Assembly: GCA_017624955.1 (NCBI GenBank)
Contig: JAGAMA010000020.1
Location: 1-38,809 of the forward strand
Direction of reading: 5' to 3'
Source: Alistipes sp.
GTDB lineage: Bacteria > Bacteroidota > Bacteroidia > Bacteroidales > Rikenellaceae
DNA: 38,809 bases
Each line of letters starts with the position of its first letter. Positions within the stretch are counted from its first letter, which is position 1. The position numbers and the translations under genes are program-made. Below the pieces are notes generated by a model that had not been told where the DNA came from, did not search any database, and worked only from the letters and a program-made list of their open reading frames with translations. Positions 16,497 to 25,000 of the stretch are shown here, piece by piece.

Positions 16497-17403
16497 ACAA
16501 GGCCTCTTGGTGATAGTGCTTGCGCAAAACATCCTCATCAACCACCTGCCGGGTAAAATCCTCACCGACGATCTCGCCGATTGTCTCGGCCTGCACGGGG
16601 CCTTCATTCGCGATCTCCGCCAGGTAGCCCTCGCGGCTGTTGGCTCCTGCCACACCACCCGCGTAGCTTCGGCCACGAATGGGTGCCCGATTCCTGCAAC
16701 CGCGCACTGTGCCGCTATTAAACCCGACAACACCACCCGTATAGCTTCCCGTGCCGATCACCGCGCCATGATTCTCGCAATCGACCACCTTGGCACGAAG
16801 TGCGTGACCAACCAGACCTCCCGTCCGATCGCCTGCGCCGCGTACCGTACCCCGATTTTTGCATCGCGCGATGAGCGGCACAACCGTCGAGGCAGGATCG
16901 GGCTGTACGGATCCGACCACACCGCCCGTGCAACCTGCGCCCTGCACCTCGGCACTACTCTCGCAATGCTCCACACGGCCATAGTTATCGGCGCACACGG
17001 CACCGACGAGGCTCTGCTCGTTCGTTGCTTCGAAACGGCAATTGTCGGCCACCTTCAGGCGACGGATCGTACCCTGATTAACGCCGAACAGACCGACAAA
17101 CGCGCCATCGGATTGGATGCGCAGCCCCGAAATGGTGTAGTTGCCGCCATCGAATGTGCCGCGGAAGGAGTTCTCGGCCGAATCTCCTACCGCCACAGGT
17201 GACTCCAAGCGGTTCAGGTTCAGGTTCTTATGCAGGCGTATCACACCCGAAGCATCTTCCCACTGTGCGGTGCTCTCGCCCCGATTGACCGCCTCGGCAA
17301 AGGCTGCCCAATCTTGGCTGTTGCGGATACCCGTTCCATCGCCCTGGGAAAGACACCCCACCCAAAGGGTCGCCACAAAAAGCAGGGTTAAAAGTCGTTT
17401 CAT
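16495..17403 (-). CDS. GLUG-repeat surface lipoprotein
   Basis: A 302-residue protein with a lipoprotein signal ending WVGC (C17). After about 80 residues it becomes a repeat protein of the GLUG type, in which each unit ends in a G-G-x-V-G-like turn: GLFG (104), LVGAV (132), GGVVG (160), GGLVG (195), GGVVG (223) and GGVAG (249). Such units form a beta-solenoid and occur in surface proteins and adhesins of gut bacteria. No enzyme active site is seen. It has its own terminator and no close neighbours on its strand, and is flanked on both sides by pieces of an intergenic repeat. Its function is unknown; binding or adhesion is a guess. Confidence 0.8.
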   Translation of the reverse strand: MKRLLTLLFVATLWVGCLSQGDGTGIRNSQDWAAFAEAVNRGESTAQWEDASGVIRLHKNLNLNRLESPVAVGDSAENSFRGTFDGGNYTISGLRIQSDGAFVGLFGVNQGTIRRLKVADNCRFEATNEQSLVGAVCADNYGRVEHCESSAEVQGAGCTGGVVGSVQPDPASTVVPLIARCKNRGTVRGAGDRTGGLVGHALRAKVVDCENHGAVIGTGSYTGGVVGFNSGTVRGCRNRAPIRGRSYAGGVAGANSREGYLAEIANEGPVQAETIGEIVGEDFTRQVVDEDVLRKHYHQEAL

Positions 17404-17514
17404 AGTTGTCGGTTTAGCAATCGAGGTACTAAATTAGTAAAAGATTATCAAACCGCAAAATTTCATCGCACGGGACTAAAACAAACCGCCCCCGCATTCA
17501 CTAATGGATGCAGG

Positions 17515-17544
17515 GGCAGATGCCGAAACAGCCTTGTTAGGCGG
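17515..17544 (+). repeat. 30-bp direct repeat, unit 1
   Basis: It begins GGCAGATGCC and ends GCCTTGTTAGGCGG. It differs from unit 2 (17649-17678) at two positions. Unit 2 is the right arm of the long hairpin, so unit 1 looks like a right arm without its left partner close by. Confidence 0.75.
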
Positions 17545-17568
17545 GCACCCTCTGCTTTGCAGGAATTC

Positions 17569-17678
17569 GTATAACAAGCGCTATTTTGAAGCTGCTCGCA
17601 GGCTGTTGCGACGCAGCATACTCTTCGTATGTGAGGAGCAACAGACAAGGCAGATGCCAAAATAGCCTTGTTAGGCGG
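17569..17678. repeat. Dispersed long-hairpin repeat, copy B
   Basis: The left arm has GTATAACAAGCGCTATTTTG (17569-17588) and GGCTGTTGC; the right arm has GAGCAACAGAC and, on the complement, CGCCTAACAAGGCTATTTTG. The apex is CATAC (17617-17621), TCTTC, GTATG (17627-17631). The whole 110 bp folds into one imperfect stem directly after the nagB stop. The apex and the TGTGA beside it recur at 4103-4120. Confidence 0.7.
17649..17678 (+). repeat. 30-bp direct repeat, unit 2
   Basis: The right arm of copy B of the hairpin, 28 of 30 bases the same as 17515-17544. It ends six bases before the nagB stop codon. Confidence 0.75.
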
Positions 17679-17684
17679 ATTCCA

Positions 17685-18476
17685 TTAGAGGTTGTTTTTC
17701 TCGATATCCTTAAAATATTTATAGGTATTAACCTTCAGCTCACCGCAAGCATCCTCGTCACATACCAGGATACCCTTCGGGTGGGTCTGCAGGGCCGTGA
17801 TGGTCCATACATGCGAGTAAGCACCCTCAACACCCATCTGCACGGCGCGCGCCTTCTTGGGGCCCGTGGCGAGGATCATCACCTCCTTCGAGGAGCAGAT
17901 CGTACCCACGCCCACCGTCAGAGCCGTCTTCGGCACGAGGTTGATATCGTTGTTGAAGAAGCGCGAATTGACACGGATCGTATCCTCGGTGAGGGTCTTC
18001 TCGCGCGTACGCGACGAAAGCGACGAGAAGGGCTCGTTGAAGGCGATGTGGCCATCCTCGCCGATACCGCCCATGAAGAGGTCGATACCACCGGCCGCTA
18101 CAATCGCAGCCTCATACCCCTCACACTCGGCCTTCAGGTCGGGCGCGTTGCCATTGAGAATATGCACGTTCTCCTTCACGATATCGATGTGCGAGAAGAA
18201 GTTGTTCCACATAAAGGAGTGGTAGCTCTCGGGGTGCTCCTTCGGAAGGCCCACATACTCGTCCATGTTGAACGTAATGACGTTCTTAAACGACACATCA
18301 CCCGCCTTGTAACGACGAATCAGCTCGGCGTAGGTCGCCAGCGGGGTCGAACCCGTCGGAAGACCCAGCACAAAGGGGGTCTCGGTCACGGCAGCCTTGG
18401 CCTTAATCGAACGAATGATGTAATCGGCAGCCCATACGGCCACCTTCTCTTGCGTAGGTTGAATGATTAAACGCAT
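17685..18476 (-). CDS. nagB: Glucosamine-6-phosphate deaminase
   Basis: A 263-residue enzyme that converts glucosamine 6-phosphate to fructose 6-phosphate and ammonia. Catalytic residues match E. coli NagB in number and place: D72 (NMDEYVG), D141 and H143 ([13 protein letters not shown]), E148. PTGSTP (40-45) binds phosphate. It is the third gene of a minus-strand operon behind a NagB/PIG-L fusion (46 bp away). A repeat-rich region follows its stop. Confidence 0.96.
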   Translation of the reverse strand: MRLIIQPTQEKVAVWAADYIIRSIKAKAAVTETPFVLGLPTGSTPLATYAELIRRYKAGDVSFKNVITFNMDEYVGLPKEHPESYHSFMWNNFFSHIDIVKENVHILNGNAPDLKAECEGYEAAIVAAGGIDLFMGGIGEDGHIAFNEPFSSLSSRTREKTLTEDTIRVNSRFFNNDINLVPKTALTVGVGTICSSKEVMILATGPKKARAVQMGVEGAYSHVWTITALQTHPKGILVCDEDACGELKVNTYKYFKDIEKNNL

Positions 18477-18522
18477 AACTCAAAAAATTTATAACACCTA
18501 AAATTGGGTTTATGATTGCACA

Positions 18523-20469
18523 CTAAAACAATTTCATAAAGACCTCTATGGCCTGATACTCGGCCAGCCCCAAGCGGTGGTAGAGGGCGGCCGTGAGCTG
18601 GTTGCGCTCCTCGGCCCGCTGCCAGAATTCGCGCTGATCCACCTCGCCGAACAGGAGCACATCCTTCTGCGAAAGGTGGCGATAGATCGCGTGACGCTTC
18701 TTGATCAGCTCATCGGGCGACAGGGGCACAGCCATATCGACCTGGCTCACCTCCCACTCGGTCCACGAACCGCGGTAGAGCCACAGGTGGCACTCCTCGC
18801 GCCAAGCATCCTCGGCCGTCTCGGCAAGCGCCTCCAACAGTGCCTCGATGCAGGTGCGGTGTGTGCCGTGAGGGTCGTTCAAATCGCCTGCGGCGTAGAT
18901 CTGGTGGGGCTGCACCTCACGCAACAGCGCCACAATCGGCTTCACATCGGCCTCCGAGAGGGGATTCTTCTTCACGCCTCCCGTCTCGTAGAAGGGCAGG
19001 TTGAGGAAGTGGGAGCGGCTATCGGGATCCAGGCCGAAGGTGCGCACCGCAGCCCGCGCCTCGGAGCGGCGAATCGCCGCCTTGACCTCCGACAGCTCCA
19101 CCGGCTCGGGGAAGCCGGCCTGCTTACCGCGAATCAGTGCCCCGATCTCCTTCACACGGTCGCCTAACCCCATCTCACGACCCATATCGACCGACTGCAA
19201 CACCACATCGTCCTGCACGCCGAAGCTGCCCGAGGTTTGGTAGGCCACATGCACTTCGTGCCCCTGCTCCACCAGGCGGATAAACGTGCCGCCCATGGCG
19301 ATCACATCGTCGTCGGGGTGGGGCGAGAAGATCAGCACCCGTTTCGGGTAGGGGGTCGATTTCACGGGACGGGTCGTATCGTCGGCATTGGGTTTGCCGC
19401 CCGGCCACCCCGTGATGGTATGTTGCAGGTCGTTGAAGACCTGGATATTGATCTTATCGTAGGGCTGCTGTTCGAGCAATTCGCCCAGCGAGTGGTCGAT
19501 ATAATCCTTGTAGGTGAGCTTCAGCACCGGCTTCTGCACCTCACGGCAGAGCCACACCACCGCCTTGCGGATAAAGCGCGGTGTCCAGCTGCAGGGGCCC
19601 ACCAACCAGGGGGTCTGGATGCGCGTAAGGTGTTGTGCAGCACTCTCATCCACCACGACCTCGATGTTGGCATGCTCCTGCAGGCAGGTGGCAGGCACCT
19701 GTGCCGTCTGCTCCCCCTCCACCACGCGGCGGATGATCTGCGACTTCTCCTCGCCCCAGGCCATGAGGATAATGCGGTCGGCGCGCATGATCGTATCGAG
19801 GCCCATCGTGATCGCCATGCGCGGCGTATGCTCCATGCCGAAGAAGGCCTTCGACTGAATCGTGCGCGTGTTGTGAGTCAGCTGCACCAGGCGGGTGCGC
19901 GACTTGATGTAGGAGCCCGGCTCGTTGAAACCGAGCTGACCATCCTCGCCCAGGCCGATAATCATCAGATGAATCTTCCTCAGGCGCTTATCGTAGGATT
20001 CGCAGTAGGCCGACACCTCCTCCTCGGAGGCCGTGCCCTTGAGGATGTGGATATTCTCGGGCAGGATGTCGATATGCTTCAAAAACTCCTCGTGGATGCG
20101 GTAGTTGCGGCTCTGCGGCTCACTCGGCGCAATGGGATAGAACTCGTCGAGCGAGGCTACGGCCACGTTGCGGAACGAGACCTCGCCCGCCTCGTAGCGG
20201 CGTACCAACTCGCGGTACAACCCCAGCGGGGTGCGGCCCGTCGTCAGCCCCAACACGAAGGGTTGCTGATCCTCGTAAATCTCGTTCGGGAGGAAGACCT
20301 CGTTGTAGTTGCGGATCGCCTTGACAATCAGGTCGGCCACATGTTTCACCCCCTCGTACTCGTTCTCGTAGACCTGGGTGCGCATGCGCTCATAGCGACG
20401 CAGGATATCTCGCGGGGTCGATTCGGCCTTCAGACCGCCATCTTTCGGAAGTGAAAACTTGTTATTCAT
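18523..20469 (-). CDS. NagB-like/PIG-L deacetylase fusion protein
   Basis: A 648-residue two-domain protein. Residues about 30-290 are NagB-like: TGRTPLGLY (78-86), LDEFYP (107-112) and GEDGQLGFNEPGS (174-186). The catalytic histidine of NagB (H143) is a glutamine here (Q178), while D176 and E183 remain. Residues about 375-630 are a PIG-L/LmbE-type zinc deacetylase: SPHPDDD (382-388) and DPHGTHRTC (H534, H537). Such fusions occur in Bacteroidetes and are often annotated simply as NagB. PIG-L enzymes remove N-acetyl groups from GlcNAc derivatives, so the two halves could act in sequence or the first half could bind a sugar phosphate. It lies between a TonB-like gene and true nagB, with 18- and 46-bp gaps. 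Confidence 0.9.
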   Translation of the reverse strand: MNNKFSLPKDGGLKAESTPRDILRRYERMRTQVYENEYEGVKHVADLIVKAIRNYNEVFLPNEIYEDQQPFVLGLTTGRTPLGLYRELVRRYEAGEVSFRNVAVASLDEFYPIAPSEPQSRNYRIHEEFLKHIDILPENIHILKGTASEEEVSAYCESYDKRLRKIHLMIIGLGEDGQLGFNEPGSYIKSRTRLVQLTHNTRTIQSKAFFGMEHTPRMAITMGLDTIMRADRIILMAWGEEKSQIIRRVVEGEQTAQVPATCLQEHANIEVVVDESAAQHLTRIQTPWLVGPCSWTPRFIRKAVVWLCREVQKPVLKLTYKDYIDHSLGELLEQQPYDKINIQVFNDLQHTITGWPGGKPNADDTTRPVKSTPYPKRVLIFSPHPDDDVIAMGGTFIRLVEQGHEVHVAYQTSGSFGVQDDVVLQSVDMGREMGLGDRVKEIGALIRGKQAGFPEPVELSEVKAAIRRSEARAAVRTFGLDPDSRSHFLNLPFYETGGVKKNPLSEADVKPIVALLREVQPHQIYAAGDLNDPHGTHRTCIEALLEALAETAEDAWREECHLWLYRGSWTEWEVSQVDMAVPLSPDELIKKRHAIYRHLSQKDVLLFGEVDQREFWQRAEERNQLTAALYHRLGLAEYQAIEVFMKLF

Positions 20470-20487
20470 GGTGCTCGAAAAGTGTGT

Positions 20488-21330
20488 TTACTGCGGAATA
20501 AAGATATAGGTGATCGTTCCCTGCTGGCGCTCGGGAGCCGAGGGGTCGATATTGAAGCGCGAAGCACGGGCCGCGCTGACGGCCGTTTCGCGCATGCAGT
20601 CGTCGCCACCCGACTCCACCTTGGCTGCAACAACCTCGCCACCACAATCCACCGTGATACGAACGACCACATCGCCACCCGCCTCACAACGGTAGGCCGG
20701 AATGTGGAGATAGCGCGATGTGCGCACGGGGTTCGTCAATGAGAACGAGACCGTCACGCGGCCCTTGACCTTCACATCGCTCTGTTCGCGCTGCTCCCCC
20801 TCGTTGCCTCGCTCGGCCTGGATGGCACGCTCCTCGGCCAATCCCTGCTCGTAGGCCTCGCGGTTGGCGCGCATTCTGTCGGCAGCCTCCTGCGCGGCAT
20901 CGTTGAGCGCCGCGGCATTCGTGCCGCGGTCATCCTTCAGGCGCTCGTCCGTGGCATTTTCGTTCGATGTGCGGTTCTGAATCGACCGCCAATCGAGCTG
21001 CTCCTGCTGCATCTTGCGGCGAATCTCCTCCTCCAGACGATCGCGCTCATCCTCCAGCGCAGCCAGCTCTTGCAGGTCGATATACATCCCCTGCAGGTGG
21101 TTTCGCTTGCCGATAACCACCTTGCCGGAGACAAAGGCGATCATCAAGACAAGGTAGGCAATCAGCGTCACGCAGATACCGATGCGGTGACGGTAGGTCC
21201 ATTCGCCCGCATCCTCACGCTCGGTACCAAACGGCAGATCGAGCCGTTTACGACGACGACGCATCGGTCTTTCGGGTTGATTAGCCGTTGGTTGCGACGA
21301 TGATCTATGTTCGGGAGTTGTTGTGCTCAT
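20488..21330 (-). CDS. TonB-like energy transducer protein
   Basis: A 280-residue inner-membrane protein. The N-terminus is basic and proline-rich (MRRRRKRLD), then one transmembrane segment (about 50-68). A long charged helix rich in E, R and Q (about 82-180) would cross the periplasm. The C-terminal domain (about 190-280) has the TonB-C pattern of this phylum: VVRITVDCGGEVVAAKVESGG ending in GTITYIFIPQ. It would couple the proton-motive force to outer-membrane receptors, yet no SusC-like receptor is nearby. It heads the operon with the amino-sugar genes (18-bp gap). Confidence 0.85.
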   Translation of the reverse strand: MSTTTPEHRSSSQPTANQPERPMRRRRKRLDLPFGTEREDAGEWTYRHRIGICVTLIAYLVLMIAFVSGKVVIGKRNHLQGMYIDLQELAALEDERDRLEEEIRRKMQQEQLDWRSIQNRTSNENATDERLKDDRGTNAAALNDAAQEAADRMRANREAYEQGLAEERAIQAERGNEGEQREQSDVKVKGRVTVSFSLTNPVRTSRYLHIPAYRCEAGGDVVVRITVDCGGEVVAAKVESGGDDCMRETAVSAARASRFNIDPSAPERQQGTITYIFIPQ

Positions 21331-21360
21331 AACATTTCGGATGCTTTGCTAAACCAGTTG

Positions 21361-21368
21361 CAAAGATA
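21361..21368 (-). promoter_or_regulatory. Probable -7 element of the TonB-like/nagB operon
   Basis: The complement reads TATCTTTG, 30 bases before the start codon. The nearest TTTG on that strand is 25 bp upstream (complement of 21394-21397), longer than the usual 19-21. Confidence 0.5.
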
Positions 21369-21522
21369 CGATTTTCTATCAATTTACATACGACAAACAT
21401 AAGATTTCTTCAAACACAGAGCATATCAGCAGATTGTGCTTTTCATACCCGATGAGCGACACATCCTACATCTCATTTTCATTTTGCCATACAAATTCTA
21501 TAGACCTAACCATCGATTTCTA

Positions 21523-21552
21523 CTTGCAATCGAAAATTATTTTGTATATTTG
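21523..21552 (+). promoter_or_regulatory. Probable promoter of the C10 protease gene
   Basis: CTTG (21523-21526), 18 bp, TATATTTG (21545-21552). The -7 box is a full match; the -33 box and spacing are each one off. A leader of about 35 bases would follow. Confidence 0.6.
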
Positions 21553-21592
21553 TACAAATAGTTGCTAGATCTCACCAAAATACCATACTGAT

Positions 21593-22819
21593 ATGAAAAA
21601 ATTAATTTTCCTTATTGGAATCTTATCCTACTTGGCGACAGCCTGCACAAAGGATGACTTTGAGGTAAAACCACCAAAAGAGCAATACGATCCTCTCGAA
21701 AATTATCTCATACGCATAGCCGAAGATGGGCTTTTCTTGTTAGGTAATACGCAAACTCGTTCTGGACGCCATAGAACGATCGACACCGCTCACATTAAAG
21801 CTGCTACAACTACAGAAACGAGATCGGGAGAATCAGATACTCTTTTCTATGTAGTTAATTTTGCCGATAGTGCCGGTTTCGCTTTGATTGATGCTGACAC
21901 AACCAGCGAACATCCAATCTACGCAATTACAGAGAAGGGGAGCTACACTCCCGGAGAAGTAACGAATACCGGTTTTGACGATTTTATTGATCAATTATAC
22001 ACTAAATTGCCGCCTGTACCTATTGATACTTCTTGCCTGATTCCACCAAGACAACGAGAAGAAGAATACATAGAAGTTATCAGCGAAGTAACTCCATTAA
22101 TTCCAGTTCAGTGGGATCAAGGCTCACCTTACAATAGATTTTGTCCTGCAATTCCCAACTCTAGCTCCGGTGCACAATGCGCAGCGGGCTGTGTCGCAAT
22201 TGCTATCGCGCAGATTCTAGCATATCATCAATACCCGGACAGTTATACAATGTCTTGGAATGGTGCTAATCAAACAAAATATATTCCATGGGCGATTATG
22301 AGCAATCATAACACATGTGGAGATGAATCATGTATAGCAGACACTGAAATCGCACTACTCATTAGAGAAATCGGGCATCGAGTACACATGGATTATGGCG
22401 TCGAAAGCGGTGCAAATGTTGAAGATGCAAGAGATTGTTTAAAAAGTTTTGGGTATTATAGATTAGGAACTCGGGATGTAAATTGGGATTTGATTCAATC
22501 AGAGCTACAACTATCTCGTCCCCTTTACATACGAGGACGCAACAACGACGACGACGGTCATGCGTGGATTTTAGATGGATATAAAATAACAAGAATAGTC
22601 ACAAAGACATACGAAGAGACCATACCAGGAAGTAATAGCTGGAGATTAATAGGCACCTCTTATACGCCGAATACATTCTATGTTCATTATAATTGGGGTT
22701 GGGGCGGCAACTATGATGGATATTTCTACTTTGGGAATTATCAGCCAGCATTATCTCAACCTGCATACTCTCACGATGTAGAACTTGTCCCGGGAATATA
22801 TCCTATGCCTATCGAATAG
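21593..22819 (+). CDS. C10-family (streptopain-like) cysteine protease lipoprotein
   Basis: A 408-residue secreted protease. A lipoprotein signal ends ATAC (C18). A Spi-like propeptide of about 150 residues follows (ESDTLFYVVNFADSAGFALIDAD), as in streptopain zymogens. The catalytic cysteine is C200 in AAGCVAIAIAQIL and the histidine H323 in DGHAWILDGY; YNWGWGGNYDGYF is the conserved C-terminal glycine-rich segment. C10 proteases of Bacteroides (bfp genes) degrade host proteins and are activated by loss of the propeptide. Composition is clearly more AT-rich than the flanking operons, suggesting transfer. A small lipoprotein gene follows 20 bp later and is probably co-expressed. Confidence 0.92.
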   Translation: MKKLIFLIGILSYLATACTKDDFEVKPPKEQYDPLENYLIRIAEDGLFLLGNTQTRSGRHRTIDTAHIKAATTTETRSGESDTLFYVVNFADSAGFALIDADTTSEHPIYAITEKGSYTPGEVTNTGFDDFIDQLYTKLPPVPIDTSCLIPPRQREEEYIEVISEVTPLIPVQWDQGSPYNRFCPAIPNSSSGAQCAAGCVAIAIAQILAYHQYPDSYTMSWNGANQTKYIPWAIMSNHNTCGDESCIADTEIALLIREIGHRVHMDYGVESGANVEDARDCLKSFGYYRLGTRDVNWDLIQSELQLSRPLYIRGRNNDDDGHAWILDGYKITRIVTKTYEETIPGSNSWRLIGTSYTPNTFYVHYNWGWGGNYDGYFYFGNYQPALSQPAYSHDVELVPGIYPMPIE

Positions 22820-22833
22820 AATAGAATAGAATA
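22815..22833 (+). repeat. GAATA tandem repeat at the C10 gene stop
   Basis: Three to four copies of GAATA in a row span the stop codon and the start of the 20-bp spacer before the next gene. Slippage could alter the last codons or the spacer length. Confidence 0.6.
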
Positions 22834-22839
22834 AAACAT

Positions 22840-23406
22840 ATGAAACACTTATTTACTTATATCTGTGTGGCTCTTTCCCTTGTAGCCTGTCACGAAGATT
22901 TGCTGGAATTTAACTATATGACACCTTCGCAGATAGACTCCCAAGCATTGATTGAGGACTTATGTACCGGAGTCCTATCCATCAAAGATGCAGATTGGGA
23001 CAATGTTCTACTATTTACCAACGGCAAATGGAAACCGCTGAATAAAGAACAAGACGGAATTGGAATTCCCACCTATATTTTCTTCCCCAATAATAAGCTT
23101 TGGTATTGTTACAAAGCTCCATCGAGCCATATTACAGGGTATTGGAGCTATGATACGAATACAGCCACTTTGTACACAACAGAACAAAACGATGCTCATG
23201 CTAATATGACTATGTCCATGCGTGTAGCAGCATACAATACACAAACGGGCGAGATTGACTTAGAGGGAAATATTGTCTATTACAACCCGTTTAAAAGTGA
23301 ATATTTGCGATTGCGCTGTGAATTACGAGCCACTGATCGAGAACAATCTATTCAGCAATTCTCGCAACCTCATCCGTATTATGACCACGACACGCAAGCA
23401 GAATAG
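22840..23406 (+). CDS. Small lipoprotein paired with the C10 protease; unknown function
   Basis: A 188-residue protein with a lipoprotein signal ending LVAC (C17). The mature part is rich in aromatic residues and strands (YIFFPNNKLWYCYKAPS, GYWSYDTNTATLYTTE, NIVYYNPF) and looks like a small lipocalin-like or beta-barrel fold. I recognise no family with certainty. The gene follows the C10 protease by 20 bp and shares its AT-rich composition. Bacteroides C10 proteases are sometimes encoded with inhibitor partners, so an inhibitor or immunity-like role is possible, but nothing in the sequence proves it. Confidence 0.75.
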   Translation: MKHLFTYICVALSLVACHEDLLEFNYMTPSQIDSQALIEDLCTGVLSIKDADWDNVLLFTNGKWKPLNKEQDGIGIPTYIFFPNNKLWYCYKAPSSHITGYWSYDTNTATLYTTEQNDAHANMTMSMRVAAYNTQTGEIDLEGNIVYYNPFKSEYLRLRCELRATDREQSIQQFSQPHPYYDHDTQAE

Positions 23407-23473
23407 TTGACAAGAAATTACCTCAAACACGAACAACAGTACCTATTGGCGCACGCGCAAAACGGGAAATAAA

Positions 23474-23505
23474 TTTGGTAATCACGAGATAAAGCCGTAT
23501 CTTTG
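23474..23505 (+). promoter_or_regulatory. Promoter of lpxC-fabZ and lpxA
   Basis: TTTG (23474-23477), 20 bp, TATCTTTG (23498-23505): full consensus match. The leader would be about 80 bases. Confidence 0.8.
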
Positions 23506-23593
23506 GACGATAAAAGAGGCCGAAAAGTGATTCGGTCGGCGACTTTTTGAATGAAAAATTAGGACATAAAGAATAAAAATAACCCTTTATCGC

Positions 23594-24976
23594 ATGAGCA
23601 CCAAACAGCAAACCTTAAAGGCACCTATTACCTTTTCGGGCCACGGCCTGCATACGGGCGTGAAGGCCACGATGACGGTTCAGCCGGCCAAGGCCGACCA
23701 CGGCATCGTCTTCCGCCGCATCGACCTCGAGGGTCAGCCGACCGTTCCGGCCCTGTGCGACTATGTTACAGACACCTCGCGCGGTACGACGATCGAAAAC
23801 GGCGCAGCGCGTGTCAGCACCATCGAGCACCTCATGTCGGCCCTCTGGACCTTGGGCGTAGATAATGCCCTGGTCGATATCGACGGTCCCGAGGCCCCCA
23901 TCATGGATGGTTCGGCCCGCGAATATGCCCGCGCCATCGAGCAGACGGGCGTAGAGGAGCAGGATGCCGAGCGCAAATATTTCCAGATTACCGAGAAGAT
24001 GGTCTACACGATCCCCGAAAAGGGCGTAGCCGTGATTCTCTACCCCGATGACGAGTTCAGCGTATCGCTCCATGTGGACTACAACTCGAAGGTCATCGGT
24101 AATCAGTATGCCACCTTCAACCCCGGGGATGACTACACGGCCAAGATTTCGCCCTGCCGCACCTTTGTCATGCTGCACGAGCTGGAGCCGCTGCTGAAGA
24201 TGAATCTGATCAAGGGCGGCGACCTGGATAACGCCATCGTGGTTGTCGAAAATGAGGTTTCGGAGGAGACGCAGGAGCACCTCAGAAAGCTCTTCAACAA
24301 GCCGGGGCTTCAGATCGAGCGCGGATTCCTCACCGAGCTGCGCTTCAACAACGAGCTGGCGCGCCACAAGCTGCTCGACCTGCTGGGCGACTTCGCCCTG
24401 TTGGGCATGCGCATCAAGGGCCGCGTATGGGCTACCCGTCCGGGCCACTACGCCAATACGGAGTTCATGAAGCAGCTCAAGCAGAGCATCCGCCGCAGTG
24501 GCGAGAAGCCCCGCTTCAAGTACAACGCCAAGAAGCCTGCCCTGCTCGATATCAACGAGATTCGCCGCATCCTGCCCCACCGTCCGCCGTTCCTGCTCAT
24601 CGATCGCATCTTCCACTGCGACGAGTCGTCGGTGGCCGGTATCAAGAACGTGACGATGAACGAGCCCTTCTTCACGGGTCACTTCCCCGAGGAGCCCGTC
24701 ATGCCGGGTGTGCTGATCGTGGAGGCCATGGCCCAGTGCGCCGGCGTGATGATCCTCAAGTCGGTACCCGATCCGGAGAACTACTCGACCTACTTCATGA
24801 AGATCGACGAGGTGAAGTTCAAGCGCAAGGTTGTACCGGGTGATCAGCTCCAATTCGAGGTGCGCCTCCTGGAGCCGATTCGTCGCGGTGTATGCCGTGC
24901 CGAGGGTAAGGCCTTCGTGGGCGACCAGCTCGCATGCGAGGCGGTGCTCATGGCGCAGGTAGTGAAAAACAAGTAA
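23594..24976 (+). CDS. lpxC-fabZ: Bifunctional UDP-3-O-acyl-N-acetylglucosamine deacetylase / 3-hydroxyacyl-ACP dehydratase
   Basis: A 460-residue fusion. Residues 1-300 are LpxC, the committed step of lipid A synthesis, with zinc ligands H79 (TIEHLMSALW), H258 and D262 (HKLLDLLGD). Residues about 315-460 are FabZ, which dehydrates 3-hydroxyacyl-ACP in fatty-acid elongation; catalytic residues are H363 (GHFPEEP) and E377 (VEAMAQ). The two enzymes compete for the same acyl-ACP pool, and their fusion is a known trait of Bacteroidetes, so this gene helps to place the organism. lpxA follows after 24 bp on the same transcript. Confidence 0.97.
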   Translation: MSTKQQTLKAPITFSGHGLHTGVKATMTVQPAKADHGIVFRRIDLEGQPTVPALCDYVTDTSRGTTIENGAARVSTIEHLMSALWTLGVDNALVDIDGPEAPIMDGSAREYARAIEQTGVEEQDAERKYFQITEKMVYTIPEKGVAVILYPDDEFSVSLHVDYNSKVIGNQYATFNPGDDYTAKISPCRTFVMLHELEPLLKMNLIKGGDLDNAIVVVENEVSEETQEHLRKLFNKPGLQIERGFLTELRFNNELARHKLLDLLGDFALLGMRIKGRVWATRPGHYANTEFMKQLKQSIRRSGEKPRFKYNAKKPALLDINEIRRILPHRPPFLLIDRIFHCDESSVAGIKNVTMNEPFFTGHFPEEPVMPGVLIVEAMAQCAGVMILKSVPDPENYSTYFMKIDEVKFKRKVVPGDQLQFEVRLLEPIRRGVCRAEGKAFVGDQLACEAVLMAQVVKNK

Positions 24977-25000
24977 TCCATTAACCCAAAAATAAGCCTT

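Larger units (their letters stand above)
17404..17684 (-). other. Non-coding gap upstream of the GLUG gene and downstream of nagB, filled with repeats
   Basis: No gene is supported here. It contains a C-run/G-run hairpin near 17489-17517, a 30-bp direct repeat present twice (17515-17544 and 17649-17678) and a full long hairpin (17569-17678). I could not identify a clear promoter for the GLUG gene. Confidence 0.65.

Noticed and set aside
14645-16513. Long plus-strand frame opposite uxuA and the xylanase gene
   Set aside because: Both minus-strand genes carry complete active sites; the plus-strand frame crosses gene borders and has no start signal.
17463-17660. A 65-codon frame on the minus strand between the GLUG gene and nagB
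   Set aside because: It runs through the direct repeat and hairpin, has no promoter or domain, and is explained by the repeats.
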